This document shows, one piece after another, positions 26,300 to 35,396 of a stretch of DNA of 64,000 nt (its first letter is position 1; each line of letters begins with the position of its first letter). A program made the position numbers and the translations under genes. The notes below the pieces were generated by a model. That model saw only the letters and a program-made list of their open reading frames with translations. It was not told the DNA's origin and ran no database searches. The DNA is from Actinokineospora enzanensis DSM 44649 (GTDB lineage: Bacteria > Actinomycetota > Actinomycetes > Mycobacteriales > Pseudonocardiaceae), in contig NZ_KB894408.1 in NCBI RefSeq assembly GCF_000374445.1, positions 54,892-118,891 of the forward strand, read 5' to 3'.

Positions 26300-26328
26300 T
26301 TGTCCACCGGCGGTGCGAACCATCCACA
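26300..26328 (+). promoter_or_regulatory. DnaA-box-like pair in intergenic DNA
   Basis: TTGTCCACC (26300-26308) and CCATCCACA (26320-26328) lie 20 bp apart in the gap between ftsY and the LuxR regulator, the same ordered pair seen at 3799-3760 on the minus strand. The function is not shown; this may be part of a dispersed intergenic repeat. Confidence 0.35.
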
Positions 26329-26436
26329 GCCCGGGGCCACCGTCTGGACCGAACCTGACCTGGCGAAACAGGATCACCTCAAGGGCCTGCCTCCGGGCGG
26401 GAGGGGCCTGCTTCGGGGCAGGATCGAATCCGGCAA

Positions 26437-26469
26437 CACCCCTGACGGGAGGGGCCCCGCCAGGGGGTG
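26437..26469 (-). terminator. Hairpin downstream of ftsY
   Basis: Just past the ftsY stop on the minus strand, CACCCCCTG (26469-26461) can pair with CAGGGGTG (26444-26437) with one bulge. A GGGGCCCC palindrome lies in the loop. No T tract follows, so termination is a guess from position. Confidence 0.4.
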
Positions 26470-26474
26470 CGGGG

Positions 26475-27947
26475 TCAGCCCAGGAGGGCGTCGACGAAGG
26501 CGGTGGGGTCGAAGGGGGCCAGGTCGTCGGCGCCTTCGCCGAGGCCGACGAGTTTGACCGGGACGCCGAGCTCGCGTTGGACCTGGAAGACGATGCCGCC
26601 CTTGGCGGTGCCGTCGAGCTTGGTCAGGACGATGCCGGTGACGGCGACGACCTCGCCGAACACGCGGGCCTGGGTGAGGCCGTTCTGGCCGGTGGTGGCG
26701 TCCAGGACGAGCAGGACCTCGTCGACCTTGCCCTGCTTCTCCACGACGCGCTTGACCTTGCCGAGCTCGTCCATCAGGCCGGTCTTGGTGTGCAGGCGGC
26801 CCGCGGTGTCGATCAGGACGGTGTCGACGGTGGTCTCGCGGCCGAGCTTGACCGCGTCGAAGGCCACCGCGGCCGGGTCGGCGCCTTCCTTGCCGCGCAC
26901 GACCCGGGCGCCGACGCGGTCGGCCCAGGTCTGGAGTTGGTCGGCGGCGGCGGCGCGGAAGGTGTCGGCGGCGCCCAGGACGACGGTGCGGCCGTCGGCG
27001 ACGAGGACGCGGGCGAGCTTGCCGGTGGTGGTGGTCTTGCCGGTGCCGTTGACGCCCACGACCAGTACCACGGCGGGCCTGCGGTCGCCGTCGGTGCCGT
27101 GCGGGAGAGCGCGTACGGCGCGGTCCATGTCTTGGTGCAGGGCGTCCACGAGGACCTCGCGCAGCAGGGTGCGGGCCTGTTCGGGACTGCGGACGCCGCG
27201 TGCGCTCAGTTCGATCCGGAGACGGTCGACGATCTCCTGGGTGGTGGCGGCGCCGAGGTCGGCCAGCAGCAGGGTGTCCTCGACGTCGGTCCACGAGTCC
27301 TCGTCCAGGTCGCCCGCGCCGAGCAGGCCGAGCAGCCCCTGGCCGAACGTGGACCGCGACCGGGCCAGCCTGCCGCGCAGGCGCTCCATGCGGCCCGCGG
27401 TGGGGGCGATCTCGTCGAGGGGGACCTGCACCGGGATGCGGCCGGTGTCGGGCTCGGCCTGGGCGGGGATGCGGTCGGTGACCGGGTCCGGCTGGACCGG
27501 GATGGCCTCCGTCGGCGCCTCCGTCCCGGCCGCGTCGGTCTCGGCATCGGTTCCGGCGTCCGGCCCGGCCTCGGTTCCCGGAGCGGTCTCGGGCCTGGTC
27601 TCGGTCGCCGTGTTCGCGGTGTCCTCGGGGGACGGGAGGGCGACGTCGACGATGTCGCGTTTCGCGGAGTCGCGGGGAACAGCGGCGTCGTCGCCGACGC
27701 CGGGCTGGCCGTCCACCTCGGTGCGCTCGCCCGCGGGGTGGGCCTGCGCGGTGTCGCGGGGGCCGCCGGGGGCCAGGCTGATGCCGCCGCCCGCCTGGTA
27801 GCCCCCCTTGGGGCGGTCGGTGACCGCGGGCTTCTCGGCCCGGTCCAGGCTGATCTTCTTCTTCCGGGCCAGCACGATCCCGGTGACCAGGGCGGCGACC
27901 ACCAGCGCCACGATGACGACGAGGATGACGATCAGGGTGTTCGACAC
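26475..27947 (-). CDS. ftsY: Signal recognition particle receptor FtsY
   Basis: GTPase partner of Ffh that docks ribosome-SRP complexes at the membrane. The 490-residue protein begins with a transmembrane helix (about 4-26, VILVVIVALVVAALVTGIVL), as in actinobacterial FtsY, followed by a long acidic Thr/Asp/Glu/Pro-rich A region to about 190. The NG domain has GVNGTGKTTTTGKLARVL near residue 296, DTFRAAAADQL, DTAGRLHTKTGLMDEL, TKLDGTAKGG and the closing GLGEGADDLAPFDP. ffh lies about 11 kb away here, with amt-glnB-glnD between. Confidence 0.97.
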   Translation of the reverse strand: MSNTLIVILVVIVALVVAALVTGIVLARKKKISLDRAEKPAVTDRPKGGYQAGGGISLAPGGPRDTAQAHPAGERTEVDGQPGVGDDAAVPRDSAKRDIVDVALPSPEDTANTATETRPETAPGTEAGPDAGTDAETDAAGTEAPTEAIPVQPDPVTDRIPAQAEPDTGRIPVQVPLDEIAPTAGRMERLRGRLARSRSTFGQGLLGLLGAGDLDEDSWTDVEDTLLLADLGAATTQEIVDRLRIELSARGVRSPEQARTLLREVLVDALHQDMDRAVRALPHGTDGDRRPAVVLVVGVNGTGKTTTTGKLARVLVADGRTVVLGAADTFRAAAADQLQTWADRVGARVVRGKEGADPAAVAFDAVKLGRETTVDTVLIDTAGRLHTKTGLMDELGKVKRVVEKQGKVDEVLLVLDATTGQNGLTQARVFGEVVAVTGIVLTKLDGTAKGGIVFQVQRELGVPVKLVGLGEGADDLAPFDPTAFVDALLG

Positions 27948-28068
27948 CGGGCCATCCTCGCATCCCCGGTCCGCCGCCCGCCGGACACCGGGAATAGGGG
28001 CAGCTCAGCGGCACGGGCGGTGGTGGAATAGACAGTCAGGAGAGATCCCGCCGACCACGGAGAGCCCT

Positions 28069-29619
28069 GTGCGCGTGCTCGACCTGGCCATCATCGTGCT
28101 GTTCCTGGTGGGCATGCCGCTGCTGGGCGTGCTCATCGGCGGCAGACAACGCTCCGCGAACGACTACTTCGTCGGCGAGGGCCGGATCTCGTGGTGGGTG
28201 GCGTGTCTGTCGGTCGTGTCCGCGGAGACGTCCACGTTGACCGTGCTGAGCGTGCCCACGGTGGCGTACCTGGGCGCGTTCACCTACCTGCAGCTGGCCA
28301 TCGGGTACGTGCTGGGCCGGATCGTGGTGGCGTTCGTGCTGCTGCCCCGCTATGTCGCCGGGAACATGACCACCGCCTACAACTACCTGGGCGAGCGGTT
28401 CGGCGCCGGGTTGCAGGGCACCGCGTCGGTGACGTTCCTGCTGACCCGGCTGCTGGCCGACGGGGTGCGGTTGTTCGCGACCGCGATCCCGGTGAAGGTG
28501 GTGCTGGCCGCGTACGGGGTGGACGCCGAGTACTGGCAGATCTCGGCCGTGCTCGGGGTGGCGATGGTGGCGTACACGTTCTTCGGCGGGGTGCGCGCGG
28601 TCGTGTGGGTCGACGCGGTCCAGATGCTCTGGTACGTACTCGGCGGGGTCGCGGTGGTCGTGGTGCTGGCCGGGCGGCTGCCGGACGGGTGGTTCTCGGC
28701 GGCGGTGGACGCGGGCAAGACGCAGCTGTTCGACTTCGGGTCGGCGCCGTCGAGCAACCAGTACGCGTTCGTGACGGCGGTGCTCGGCGGGGCGGTGCTG
28801 TCGATGGCCTCGCACGGTGCCGACCAGCTGGTGGTGCAGCGGCTGATGGCGTGCAACGACCTGCGGGCGAGCCGGAAGGCGTTGATCGCCAGCGGGTTCG
28901 TGGTGTTCCTGCAGTTCGCGCTGTTCCTGGTGATCGGGACGATGCTGTGGTCGTTCTACCGGGGGCTGGACCCGGTCAGGCAGCTCGGGCTGGGCACCGC
29001 GGACGAGCTGTTCGCCTCGTTCATCGTGCGGGAGCTGCCGAGCGGGCTGTCCGGGTTCGTGATCGCGGGCATCCTGGCCGCGGCGTTGAGCTCCTCGCTT
29101 GGCGCGCTGGCCTCGTCCACGGTGAGCGACGTGTACCGGAAGCTGTCCCGGAAACCGCTGGGCGACGCGGAGGTGCTGCGGCTGGGTCGGGTGTGGACCG
29201 TGGTGTGGGCGGGGGTGCTGATCCTGTTCGCGTCCCTGTTCACCACCACCAAGAACCCGATCGTGGAGACCGCGCTGGCGATCACCGGCTACACCTACGG
29301 GGCGCTGCTCGGCGCGTTCCTGCTCGGGTTGCTGGTGCGGCGGGCGCGGCAGGCGGACGCGATCGCGGCGTTCCTGGTGACGGTGGCGGTGATGGCGTTC
29401 GTGATCCTGGGGCTGAGGTTCGGCAAGGCGTCGGGGGCGTTCCTGGGGGTCGACTTCGCCAAGCCCGCGGGCGACTCGGTGGCGCTCGCGTTCCCCTGGT
29501 ACACGCCGCTGGGCGTGGCGGTCACCCTGGCGGTCGGCGGCCTGCTGTCGCTGCGGCACGCCAGGGCGACCACGACGGCTACGCCCGCCGGTACGCGACC
29601 AGCTCCAGATGGAGGGTGA
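28069..29619 (+). CDS. Sodium:solute symporter family protein
   Basis: SSS-family Na+-coupled transporter of 516 residues with about 13 membrane helices; the solute is unknown. Family features include RQRSANDYFVGEGRISWWVACLS near the N-terminus, the unwound helix-1 region, YNYLGERFG, FFGGVRAVVWVDAVQ, and SSSLGALASSTVSD in helix 8, which carries Na2-site Ser/Thr. Start GTG 28069 has GGAG six bases upstream and fits the first helix. It is divergent from ftsY. Its last 41 bases overlap the 3' end of the convergent GNAT gene. Confidence 0.92.
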   Translation: MRVLDLAIIVLFLVGMPLLGVLIGGRQRSANDYFVGEGRISWWVACLSVVSAETSTLTVLSVPTVAYLGAFTYLQLAIGYVLGRIVVAFVLLPRYVAGNMTTAYNYLGERFGAGLQGTASVTFLLTRLLADGVRLFATAIPVKVVLAAYGVDAEYWQISAVLGVAMVAYTFFGGVRAVVWVDAVQMLWYVLGGVAVVVVLAGRLPDGWFSAAVDAGKTQLFDFGSAPSSNQYAFVTAVLGGAVLSMASHGADQLVVQRLMACNDLRASRKALIASGFVVFLQFALFLVIGTMLWSFYRGLDPVRQLGLGTADELFASFIVRELPSGLSGFVIAGILAAALSSSLGALASSTVSDVYRKLSRKPLGDAEVLRLGRVWTVVWAGVLILFASLFTTTKNPIVETALAITGYTYGALLGAFLLGLLVRRARQADAIAAFLVTVAVMAFVILGLRFGKASGAFLGVDFAKPAGDSVALAFPWYTPLGVAVTLAVGGLLSLRHARATTTATPAGTRPAPDGG

Positions 29620-30493
29620 AGCCGAGCGCGGTGAACATCCGCTCCGAGGCGTCGTTGCCCAGCGCGATCACCGCGGCGGCCTGCGGGCGGGCGCCGTGCT
29701 CGGCGACCAGGGCCCGCAGCAGGGCCTGGACCAGGGACCGGCCCGCGCCCGCGTCGCGCATGTTGGGGTCGACGGCGACGTAGTCGACGTACAGCTCCTC
29801 CGGCTGGGCGAAGCCTGCCGCGTAGCCGATGACGCCGTCGGCGCCGGTGAGCACGACCACGGTGTGACCGCGGTCGCCGTCGACGAGCTGCGCGCCACCG
29901 GCGGTGCGGTTGGGGAAACATCGTTCGTGCAGGTCGACGACCTGGGCGCGGTGCCGGGGGTCGGCGCCGAGGACGCGCGGGCCGTTCGCGGACGCCATGC
30001 CGACCAGGGTCGAGCGCAGCGCGCCGCCCGCCAGGGTGAACACGCGGCTGGCCGAGCCCGCCGCGAAGCCGTGCCGGGCGGCGAAGTCGCACAGCCTGCG
30101 GTTGCGGCGGTGGCCGTAGAGCTCCAGATCGGTGACGCCGCGCAGCCGGGGCAGGCCGAGGGCCAGGTCCAGCAGGTCGTCGGCGGTGTTGTGCCACACC
30201 TGGCGGGCGGCCGGGTGCCCGTCCGGCACCTCGACGAAGGGTCCGTACAGCCAGGCGCGGCCGAGGCCGGGGTCGGCCTCGACGCTGAGCACCCCGCGCG
30301 GCACGCCCCGCCCGTCCACCGCCACGACCGCGCCGGTGGCCCAGTCGGGCGCGAGTCCGCCCAGCTCGGCGGCTATCTCCTCGGCACTGACCCCGTGGTA
30401 GCCGATGTGGTGCTCCGGCTCCGCCTGCAGCCGGGTGAGCAGGCCGACCACGGCGGGCTCGTCGGCGGGCGTCGCGGCACGAATCGAATACAT
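29579..30493 (-). CDS. Tandem GNAT-domain acetyltransferase
   Basis: A 304-residue protein with two GNAT folds, recalling MshD-type duplicated acetyltransferases but not clearly orthologous. The N-terminal half (SIRAATPADEPAV...WLYGPFVEVPDGHP) is a degenerate domain. The C-terminal half carries the acetyl-CoA loop in VDPNMRDAGAGRSLVQALL and the closing IALGNDASERMFTALGF. Start taken at ATG 30493; an upstream in-frame start at 30517 would add eight unsupported residues. Its 3' end overlaps the symporter gene by 41 bp, tail to tail. Confidence 0.85.
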   Translation of the reverse strand: MYSIRAATPADEPAVVGLLTRLQAEPEHHIGYHGVSAEEIAAELGGLAPDWATGAVVAVDGRGVPRGVLSVEADPGLGRAWLYGPFVEVPDGHPAARQVWHNTADDLLDLALGLPRLRGVTDLELYGHRRNRRLCDFAARHGFAAGSASRVFTLAGGALRSTLVGMASANGPRVLGADPRHRAQVVDLHERCFPNRTAGGAQLVDGDRGHTVVVLTGADGVIGYAAGFAQPEELYVDYVAVDPNMRDAGAGRSLVQALLRALVAEHGARPQAAAVIALGNDASERMFTALGFTLHLELVAYRRA

Positions 30494-30850
30494 GAGCGAA
30501 TCGTGAACTCCCCACACCCCCCGGCGCGACCGTATTACCGGCGGGTCACCCGCCCCGGGCGGTGCGCGCGGTCTGAATCGTGCAACCGGACGATCCGCAC
30601 ACTGATCGATGTGGACGGTCGCATCACCATCAGCGACGACATCGATGCAGGTAGTGCCGGGTATGCCACATCGGACTGTCGCGTTTAGTCCGAATGGAGC
30701 AGCTTCGTCTCCGCTTGGTCCCGGTATTTGCGAAACGGTCGGATCCGCCCATACTTTGTGCGACCCTCACCGCGTCCCGCCTCCAGCGGGTCCACACGCG
30801 ACTCTACGTCCGGTCCCCGCCGGCGATTCTGCATGAGAGGCCCCTCGCCC
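30494..30850. other. 357-bp divergent intergenic region
   Basis: Holds promoters for the GNAT gene (minus) and the membrane protein (plus) but no supported gene. A plausible plus-strand promoter is TTGCGA at 30728-30733 and CATACT at 30750-30755 with a 16-bp spacer, giving a leader of about 90 nt. Open frames through the region (e.g. 30609-30836) have poor codon usage and no recognisable product. Confidence 0.5.
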
Positions 30851-31480
30851 ATGGCAAACATGGCAAACTTCGACCCCAAGCGCGTCACCCCGATCCAGTG
30901 GGCGGCTCTCGGCGGCGGAGTGCTCGCGTTCCTGTTCAGCTTCTTCCCGTTCTACTCCGTCAGCGTCAACACCACGCTGATGGGCCAGGTCATCAACGAG
31001 AGCAACTCGGTGAGCGGGTGGTCGACCGGTCTGCTGGGCTGGCTGCCCGTGCTGATGCTGGTGGCCGCGGGCGTGCTGGTGCTGCTGTCGATGCTGGGCA
31101 ACCCGGTGCGCAACGTGCCGCTGATCTGGCTGATCCTCGCGGGCGTGTCCGTGCTGTTCCTGCTCCTGCGCTGGGTGACCTTCGACAACAGCGCGGGCCT
31201 GAGCAGCGCCTACGCCGACATCGCGGGCGTCTCGTACGGCGCGGGCTTCGGCTTCTTCATCGTGCTGCTGGCCGCGATCGGCTCGACCGTCGGCGCGGTG
31301 CTGAACTTCCTCAACGTGCGCAAGGCGGGCCCGAGCGCGCCCGGTGGCTACCCGCAGCAGGGTGGATACCCGCAGCAGCCGGGTGGTTACCCGCAGCAGG
31401 GCGGGTTCCCGCAGCAGCCGGGGCCGTACCAGGGTGGGCAGGGGCAGCCGGGTGGCTATCCGCCGCCGCCGTCCGCCTGA
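30851..31480 (+). CDS. Small membrane protein with Gln/Pro/Gly-rich tail
   Basis: A 209-residue protein of unknown function. After MANMANFDPKRVTPIQW it has four hydrophobic segments (WAALGGGVLAFLFSFFPF; GWLPVLMLVAAGVLVLLSML; VPLIWLILAGVSVLFLLLRW; YGAGFGFFIVLLAAIGSTVG) and a cytoplasmic tail of GGYPQQ repeats, a layout common in actinobacterial envelope proteins. Start ATG 30851 has GAGAGG ten bases upstream; ATG 30860 is possible. A longer in-frame extension from TTG 30728 overlaps the putative promoter and is not adopted. Confidence 0.82.
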   Translation: MANMANFDPKRVTPIQWAALGGGVLAFLFSFFPFYSVSVNTTLMGQVINESNSVSGWSTGLLGWLPVLMLVAAGVLVLLSMLGNPVRNVPLIWLILAGVSVLFLLLRWVTFDNSAGLSSAYADIAGVSYGAGFGFFIVLLAAIGSTVGAVLNFLNVRKAGPSAPGGYPQQGGYPQQPGGYPQQGGFPQQPGPYQGGQGQPGGYPPPPSA

Positions 31481-31493
31481 CGAGTTGCTCTTG

Positions 31494-31535
31494 ACGCCCC
31501 GTCCATGCGTTGCATGGGCGGGGCGTTTCCTTATT
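31494..31535 (+). terminator. Intrinsic terminator between convergent genes
   Basis: Arms ACGCCCCGTCCATGC (31494-31508) and GCATGGGCGGGGCGT (31512-31526) pair over 15 bp with one G-T pair and a 3-nt loop, followed by TTTCCTTATT. It lies 14 bp after the membrane-protein stop and right at the smc stop codon, so it may serve both strands. Confidence 0.85.
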
Positions 31536-34500
31536 CCTGCTCGGGTTGCGGCGTCTGTTCCGGGCCTGGCTCCGCGAGCTGTTCCGGTCCCGATTCCGCT
31601 TCTCGTACCGGTTCCGGTTCCGCGACTTGTTCCACCTGCGTCGCCTGAGCACGCTGAGGGGCCACCGTCGGAACGGGGGCCTCGGCGCGGCCCGGGTGCT
31701 GGAGGCGCTGGGAGATGACCTGGGTGATGCCGTCGCCGCGCATGCTGACGCCGTAGAGGGCGTCGGCGATCTCCATGGTGGGCTTCTGGTGCGTGATGAT
31801 GATCAGCTGGGAGCTGGCGCGCAGCTGTTCCAGCAGGCCGATGAGGCGGCGCATGTTGGTGTCGTCCAGGGCCGCCTCGACCTCGTCCATCACGTAGAAG
31901 GGCGAGGGGCGGGCGCGGAAGATCGCGACCAGCATGGCGACCGCGACCAGGGACTTCTCGCCGCCGGAGAGCAGCGAGAGGCGCTTGACCTTCTTGCCGG
32001 GGGGACGGGCCTCGACGTCGACGCCGGTGCTGAGCATGTCCTCGGGCTCGGTGAGGATCATGCGGCCCTCACCGCCGGGGAACAGGACGTCGAACACGGT
32101 GCGGAACTCACGGGCCACGTCGTGATAGGCGGAGGCGAAGACCTCCAGGATCTTGTCGTCGACCTCCTTGATGACGGTCAGGAGATCACGGCGGGTGGCC
32201 TTGAGGTCTTCCAGCTGCGTCGAAAGGAACTTGTAGCGTTCCTCCAACGCGGCGAACTCCTCCAGGGCGAGCGGGTTGACCTTGCCCAGGGTGGCCAGGT
32301 CGCGTTCGGCGCGTTTGGCACGGCGGGCCTGGGTCTCCCGGTCGTACGGCGATGACGGAGGCATGGTCACCTCCTCGCCACGTTCCTTGGCCGCCTCGTA
32401 CTCGGCGAGCTCGGCGGGGCTCGGCGGCACCGGCACGTCCGGGCCGTATTCGGCGACCAGGTCGTCCAGGCCGATGCCGAACGTCTCCCCGATGCGGGTT
32501 TCCAGCTGTTCCAGGCGAAGGCGCTGTTCCGCGCGGAGTACTTCGTCGCGGTGGACGGCGTCGGTCAGCTTTTCCAGTTCCGTCGACAGTTCGCGGACTT
32601 TTCCCCGGACCTCGGCCAGGACGCGTTCGCGGTCGGCGCGCTGGGCCTGGATGGTGTCGCGTTCCTCGGCGGCGCGGGCCAGCGAGCGGGCGATACGGGT
32701 CAACGCCAGTTCGCCGCCGTCCACCACGGCCTGGGCGATGGTGGCGCCGCGTTTGCGGGCCGCCATGGCGCGGGAGGAGCGTTCGCGGGCCTCGCGTTCG
32801 GCGCGGGCGGCGCGGCGCAGCTGGTCGGCCTTGCCCTGGAGGGCGCGATGGCGTTCCTCGGCGGTGCGCAGGGACAGGCGGGCGTCCATCTCCTCCTGGC
32901 GGGCAGTGGCCAGGGACGCGGTGTACTCGTCGCGTTCGGCGGAGTCGGGTTCGTCGTCGACCTGCTCCTCCTGGACGGCGGCGAGCCGCTCCTCCAGTTC
33001 GGCGAGCCGGGTCAGGGCCTCCTCGCGGGCGCGTTCGACCTTGCCGCGCTGGGTCTCGGCGCGGTCGACCTCCGCCTCGGTCGAGCGCAGGGCCTGCCTG
33101 AGGCGATTGAGGCGCTCCGAGGACCGGGCCGCGCGGACCTTGGCCTCGTTCATCAGCTCCTTGACCGAGTCCAGCTCGGCGCGCCGGGACTGCTGTTCCG
33201 CGCGGGCGCCCTCCAGCGCCGCCGCCGACTGTTCCAGAGCGCGCTCGGAGCCCGCGAGCTTGGCATTGGCCTCGTCGACCGCCGCCTGGACCTCGATGAC
33301 GCTCTGTGCCTTCTCCGAGCCGCCGACCGCCCAGTGCGCGCCGAGCAGGTCGCCCTCGGTGGTGACCGCGCGGACCGCGGGGTGCGCGCCGACCAGGGTC
33401 TGCGCGGTGTCCAGGCCGTCGACCACGGCGATCCGGTCCAACGCGCGGTGCACGGTGTTCAGCAGGGCTTCCGGCGCCCGGACCAGATCCGCCGCCCACC
33501 GCGCCCCGGACGGCAACATCGGCCAGTCGTCACGAGCTGTGCCTGCCATCGGAGCGGTATTCCCACCCACGAGCATCCCGGCACGCCCTGCATCCCCGGA
33601 CCGCAGCAACCGCAACGCGGCCACCGCGCCATCAGGGTCGGCGACGGCGATGGCGTCGGCCACCGGCCCCAAAGCGGCCGCCAGGGCCACCTCGGCGCCC
33701 GGTTCGACGGTCAGCAGCGCGGCGACCGAGCCGAGCAGGCCGGGCAGCCGCTCCCCCGCCGCCAACAGCGCACCGGCGCCGTCCTTGCGCGAGAGCCCCA
33801 GGGACAGCGCGTCCACGCGAGCGCGCCACGACGCGATGTCCTTCTCCGCCTGACGCTCGGCGCGCACCAGCTCCTCCACCCGGGCGCGCGCGGCGTCGTT
33901 GGCCGCGCCTGCCTGCTGGTGGCGCTCGACCAGGCCGGCGTCGTCGGTGTCCTCGACCTCGGTGGTCTCCTGCGCGACGGCCAGTTCCTCGGCCGCGATC
34001 TCGGCGCGCTCGCGGGCCTCGCCCAGGGCGAACGACAGCCGTTCGATCTCCTCGTCGGTGGCGTTCGTCTTGCTGCGCAACGCCTCCACCTGGCCGCCCA
34101 GCCGGGCCAGGCCCTCGCGGCGGTCGGCGATCGCGCGGACGGCGGCCAAGTGCGCCTTCTCCGCCGCCTGCACCATGCGTTCCAGCTCGGCGCGGCGTTC
34201 GGTGGACTCGGCGAGCGTGTAGCGGGCCTCGGCGACGGCCTCGAACAGCTCGGCCTCGCGCTGCGCGGTGTGCTCGGCCTCTTCTTCCAGCTCCTCGGGG
34301 TCGCGGCCGCCGCGCGGGGCCTCCACCGATGCGGACAGGTGCCGGGCGCGTTCCACGGCCAGCCGGACCGTGCCGCGCAGGCGTTCCTCCAGGGCGGAGA
34401 GCCGGTACCAGGTCTCCTGGGCGGCGGCGAGCGCGGGCGCGTCGACCGCCAGGTGGTCCTCCAGCTCGGTCTGCCGGGCCTGGCCGATCTCCAGGGCCTG

Positions 34501-35277
34501 CTCGACCTCGGCGCGCTTGCGCCGGGCGGTGGCCTCGTCGGCCTGGTCGCGGGCGATGTCCGAGCGCTGGGTGACCAGCTCGTCGGCGTGCAGGCGCAGC
34601 CGGGCGTCGCGCAGCTCGGACTGCACGGTCTGCGCGCGGCGGGCGATCTCGGCCTGCTTGCCCAGCGGTTTGAGCTGGCGGCGCAGCTCGGCGGTGAGGT
34701 CGTTGAGCCGGGTGAGGTTGGCCTGCATCGCGTCGAGCTTGCGGATGGCCTTCTCTTTGCGCTTGCGGTGCTTGAGGACGCCCGCGGCCTCCTCGATGAA
34801 AGCGCGGCGCTCCTCGGGCTTGGACTCCAGGATAGCCGAGAGCTGGCCCTGGCCGACGATGACGTGCATCTCGCGGCCGATGCCGGAGTCGGACAGCAGC
34901 TCCTGCACGTCCATCAGGCGGCAGCCCTGGCCGTTGATCTCGTACTCGCTGGCGCCGTCGCGGAACATCCGGCGGGTGATCGACACCTCGGTGTACTCGA
35001 TGGGCAGCGCGCCGTCGGCGTTGTCGATGGTCAGCGTCACCTCGGCGCGGCCGAGCGGGGCGCGGCCCGCGGTGCCCGCGAAGATGACGTCCTCCATCTT
35101 GCCGCCGCGCAGGCCCTTGGCCGACCCCTCGCCCATCACCCAGCGCAACGCGTCGAGCACGTTCGACTTGCCCGAGCCGTTCGGACCGACCACGCAGGTG
35201 ATGCCCGGCTCGAACTTGAGCGTGGTCGCCGAGGCGAAGGACTTGAACCCCTTCAGCGTCAGGCTCTTGAGGTGCAC
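31531..35277 (-). CDS. smc: Chromosome partition protein SMC
   Basis: Condensin ATPase that loads at parS and organises the chromosome. The 1248-residue protein has Walker A GPNGSGKSN at about 33-41, two long coiled-coil arms of Glu/Arg/Ala heptads, a hinge at about 500-660 (LGSVAALLTVEPG...VGGSEKAQ), the signature LSLLSGGEKSLVAVAML near 1097 and Walker B FYVMDEVEAALDD near 1130. After the ATPase head comes an acidic Pro/Glu/Gln tail of about 50 residues. Start GTG 35277. In related genomes smc follows acyP; here a sigma/anti-sigma pair is inserted. Confidence 0.97.
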   Translation of the reverse strand: MHLKSLTLKGFKSFASATTLKFEPGITCVVGPNGSGKSNVLDALRWVMGEGSAKGLRGGKMEDVIFAGTAGRAPLGRAEVTLTIDNADGALPIEYTEVSITRRMFRDGASEYEINGQGCRLMDVQELLSDSGIGREMHVIVGQGQLSAILESKPEERRAFIEEAAGVLKHRKRKEKAIRKLDAMQANLTRLNDLTAELRRQLKPLGKQAEIARRAQTVQSELRDARLRLHADELVTQRSDIARDQADEATARRKRAEVEQALEIGQARQTELEDHLAVDAPALAAAQETWYRLSALEERLRGTVRLAVERARHLSASVEAPRGGRDPEELEEEAEHTAQREAELFEAVAEARYTLAESTERRAELERMVQAAEKAHLAAVRAIADRREGLARLGGQVEALRSKTNATDEEIERLSFALGEARERAEIAAEELAVAQETTEVEDTDDAGLVERHQQAGAANDAARARVEELVRAERQAEKDIASWRARVDALSLGLSRKDGAGALLAAGERLPGLLGSVAALLTVEPGAEVALAAALGPVADAIAVADPDGAVAALRLLRSGDAGRAGMLVGGNTAPMAGTARDDWPMLPSGARWAADLVRAPEALLNTVHRALDRIAVVDGLDTAQTLVGAHPAVRAVTTEGDLLGAHWAVGGSEKAQSVIEVQAAVDEANAKLAGSERALEQSAAALEGARAEQQSRRAELDSVKELMNEAKVRAARSSERLNRLRQALRSTEAEVDRAETQRGKVERAREEALTRLAELEERLAAVQEEQVDDEPDSAERDEYTASLATARQEEMDARLSLRTAEERHRALQGKADQLRRAARAEREARERSSRAMAARKRGATIAQAVVDGGELALTRIARSLARAAEERDTIQAQRADRERVLAEVRGKVRELSTELEKLTDAVHRDEVLRAEQRLRLEQLETRIGETFGIGLDDLVAEYGPDVPVPPSPAELAEYEAAKERGEEVTMPPSSPYDRETQARRAKRAERDLATLGKVNPLALEEFAALEERYKFLSTQLEDLKATRRDLLTVIKEVDDKILEVFASAYHDVAREFRTVFDVLFPGGEGRMILTEPEDMLSTGVDVEARPPGKKVKRLSLLSGGEKSLVAVAMLVAIFRARPSPFYVMDEVEAALDDTNMRRLIGLLEQLRASSQLIIITHQKPTMEIADALYGVSMRGDGITQVISQRLQHPGRAEAPVPTVAPQRAQATQVEQVAEPEPVREAESGPEQLAEPGPEQTPQPEQE

Positions 35278-35396
35278 GAGGCAGACCCTTCCGGTGAGGC
35301 GAGCTCCGCCGTGATCCGAACGAGACTACCTGTGTAGGTGACGCCCACGCGGGAGGCGGGGCCGACTCACGTTTCCCACCGCTCGATCGGGCCTGG

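Noticed and set aside
32551-35337. A 928-residue plus-strand open frame opposite smc
   Set aside because: It is a shadow of the smc coiled-coil codons, low-complexity Gly/Leu/Gln-rich, and unrelated to any family.
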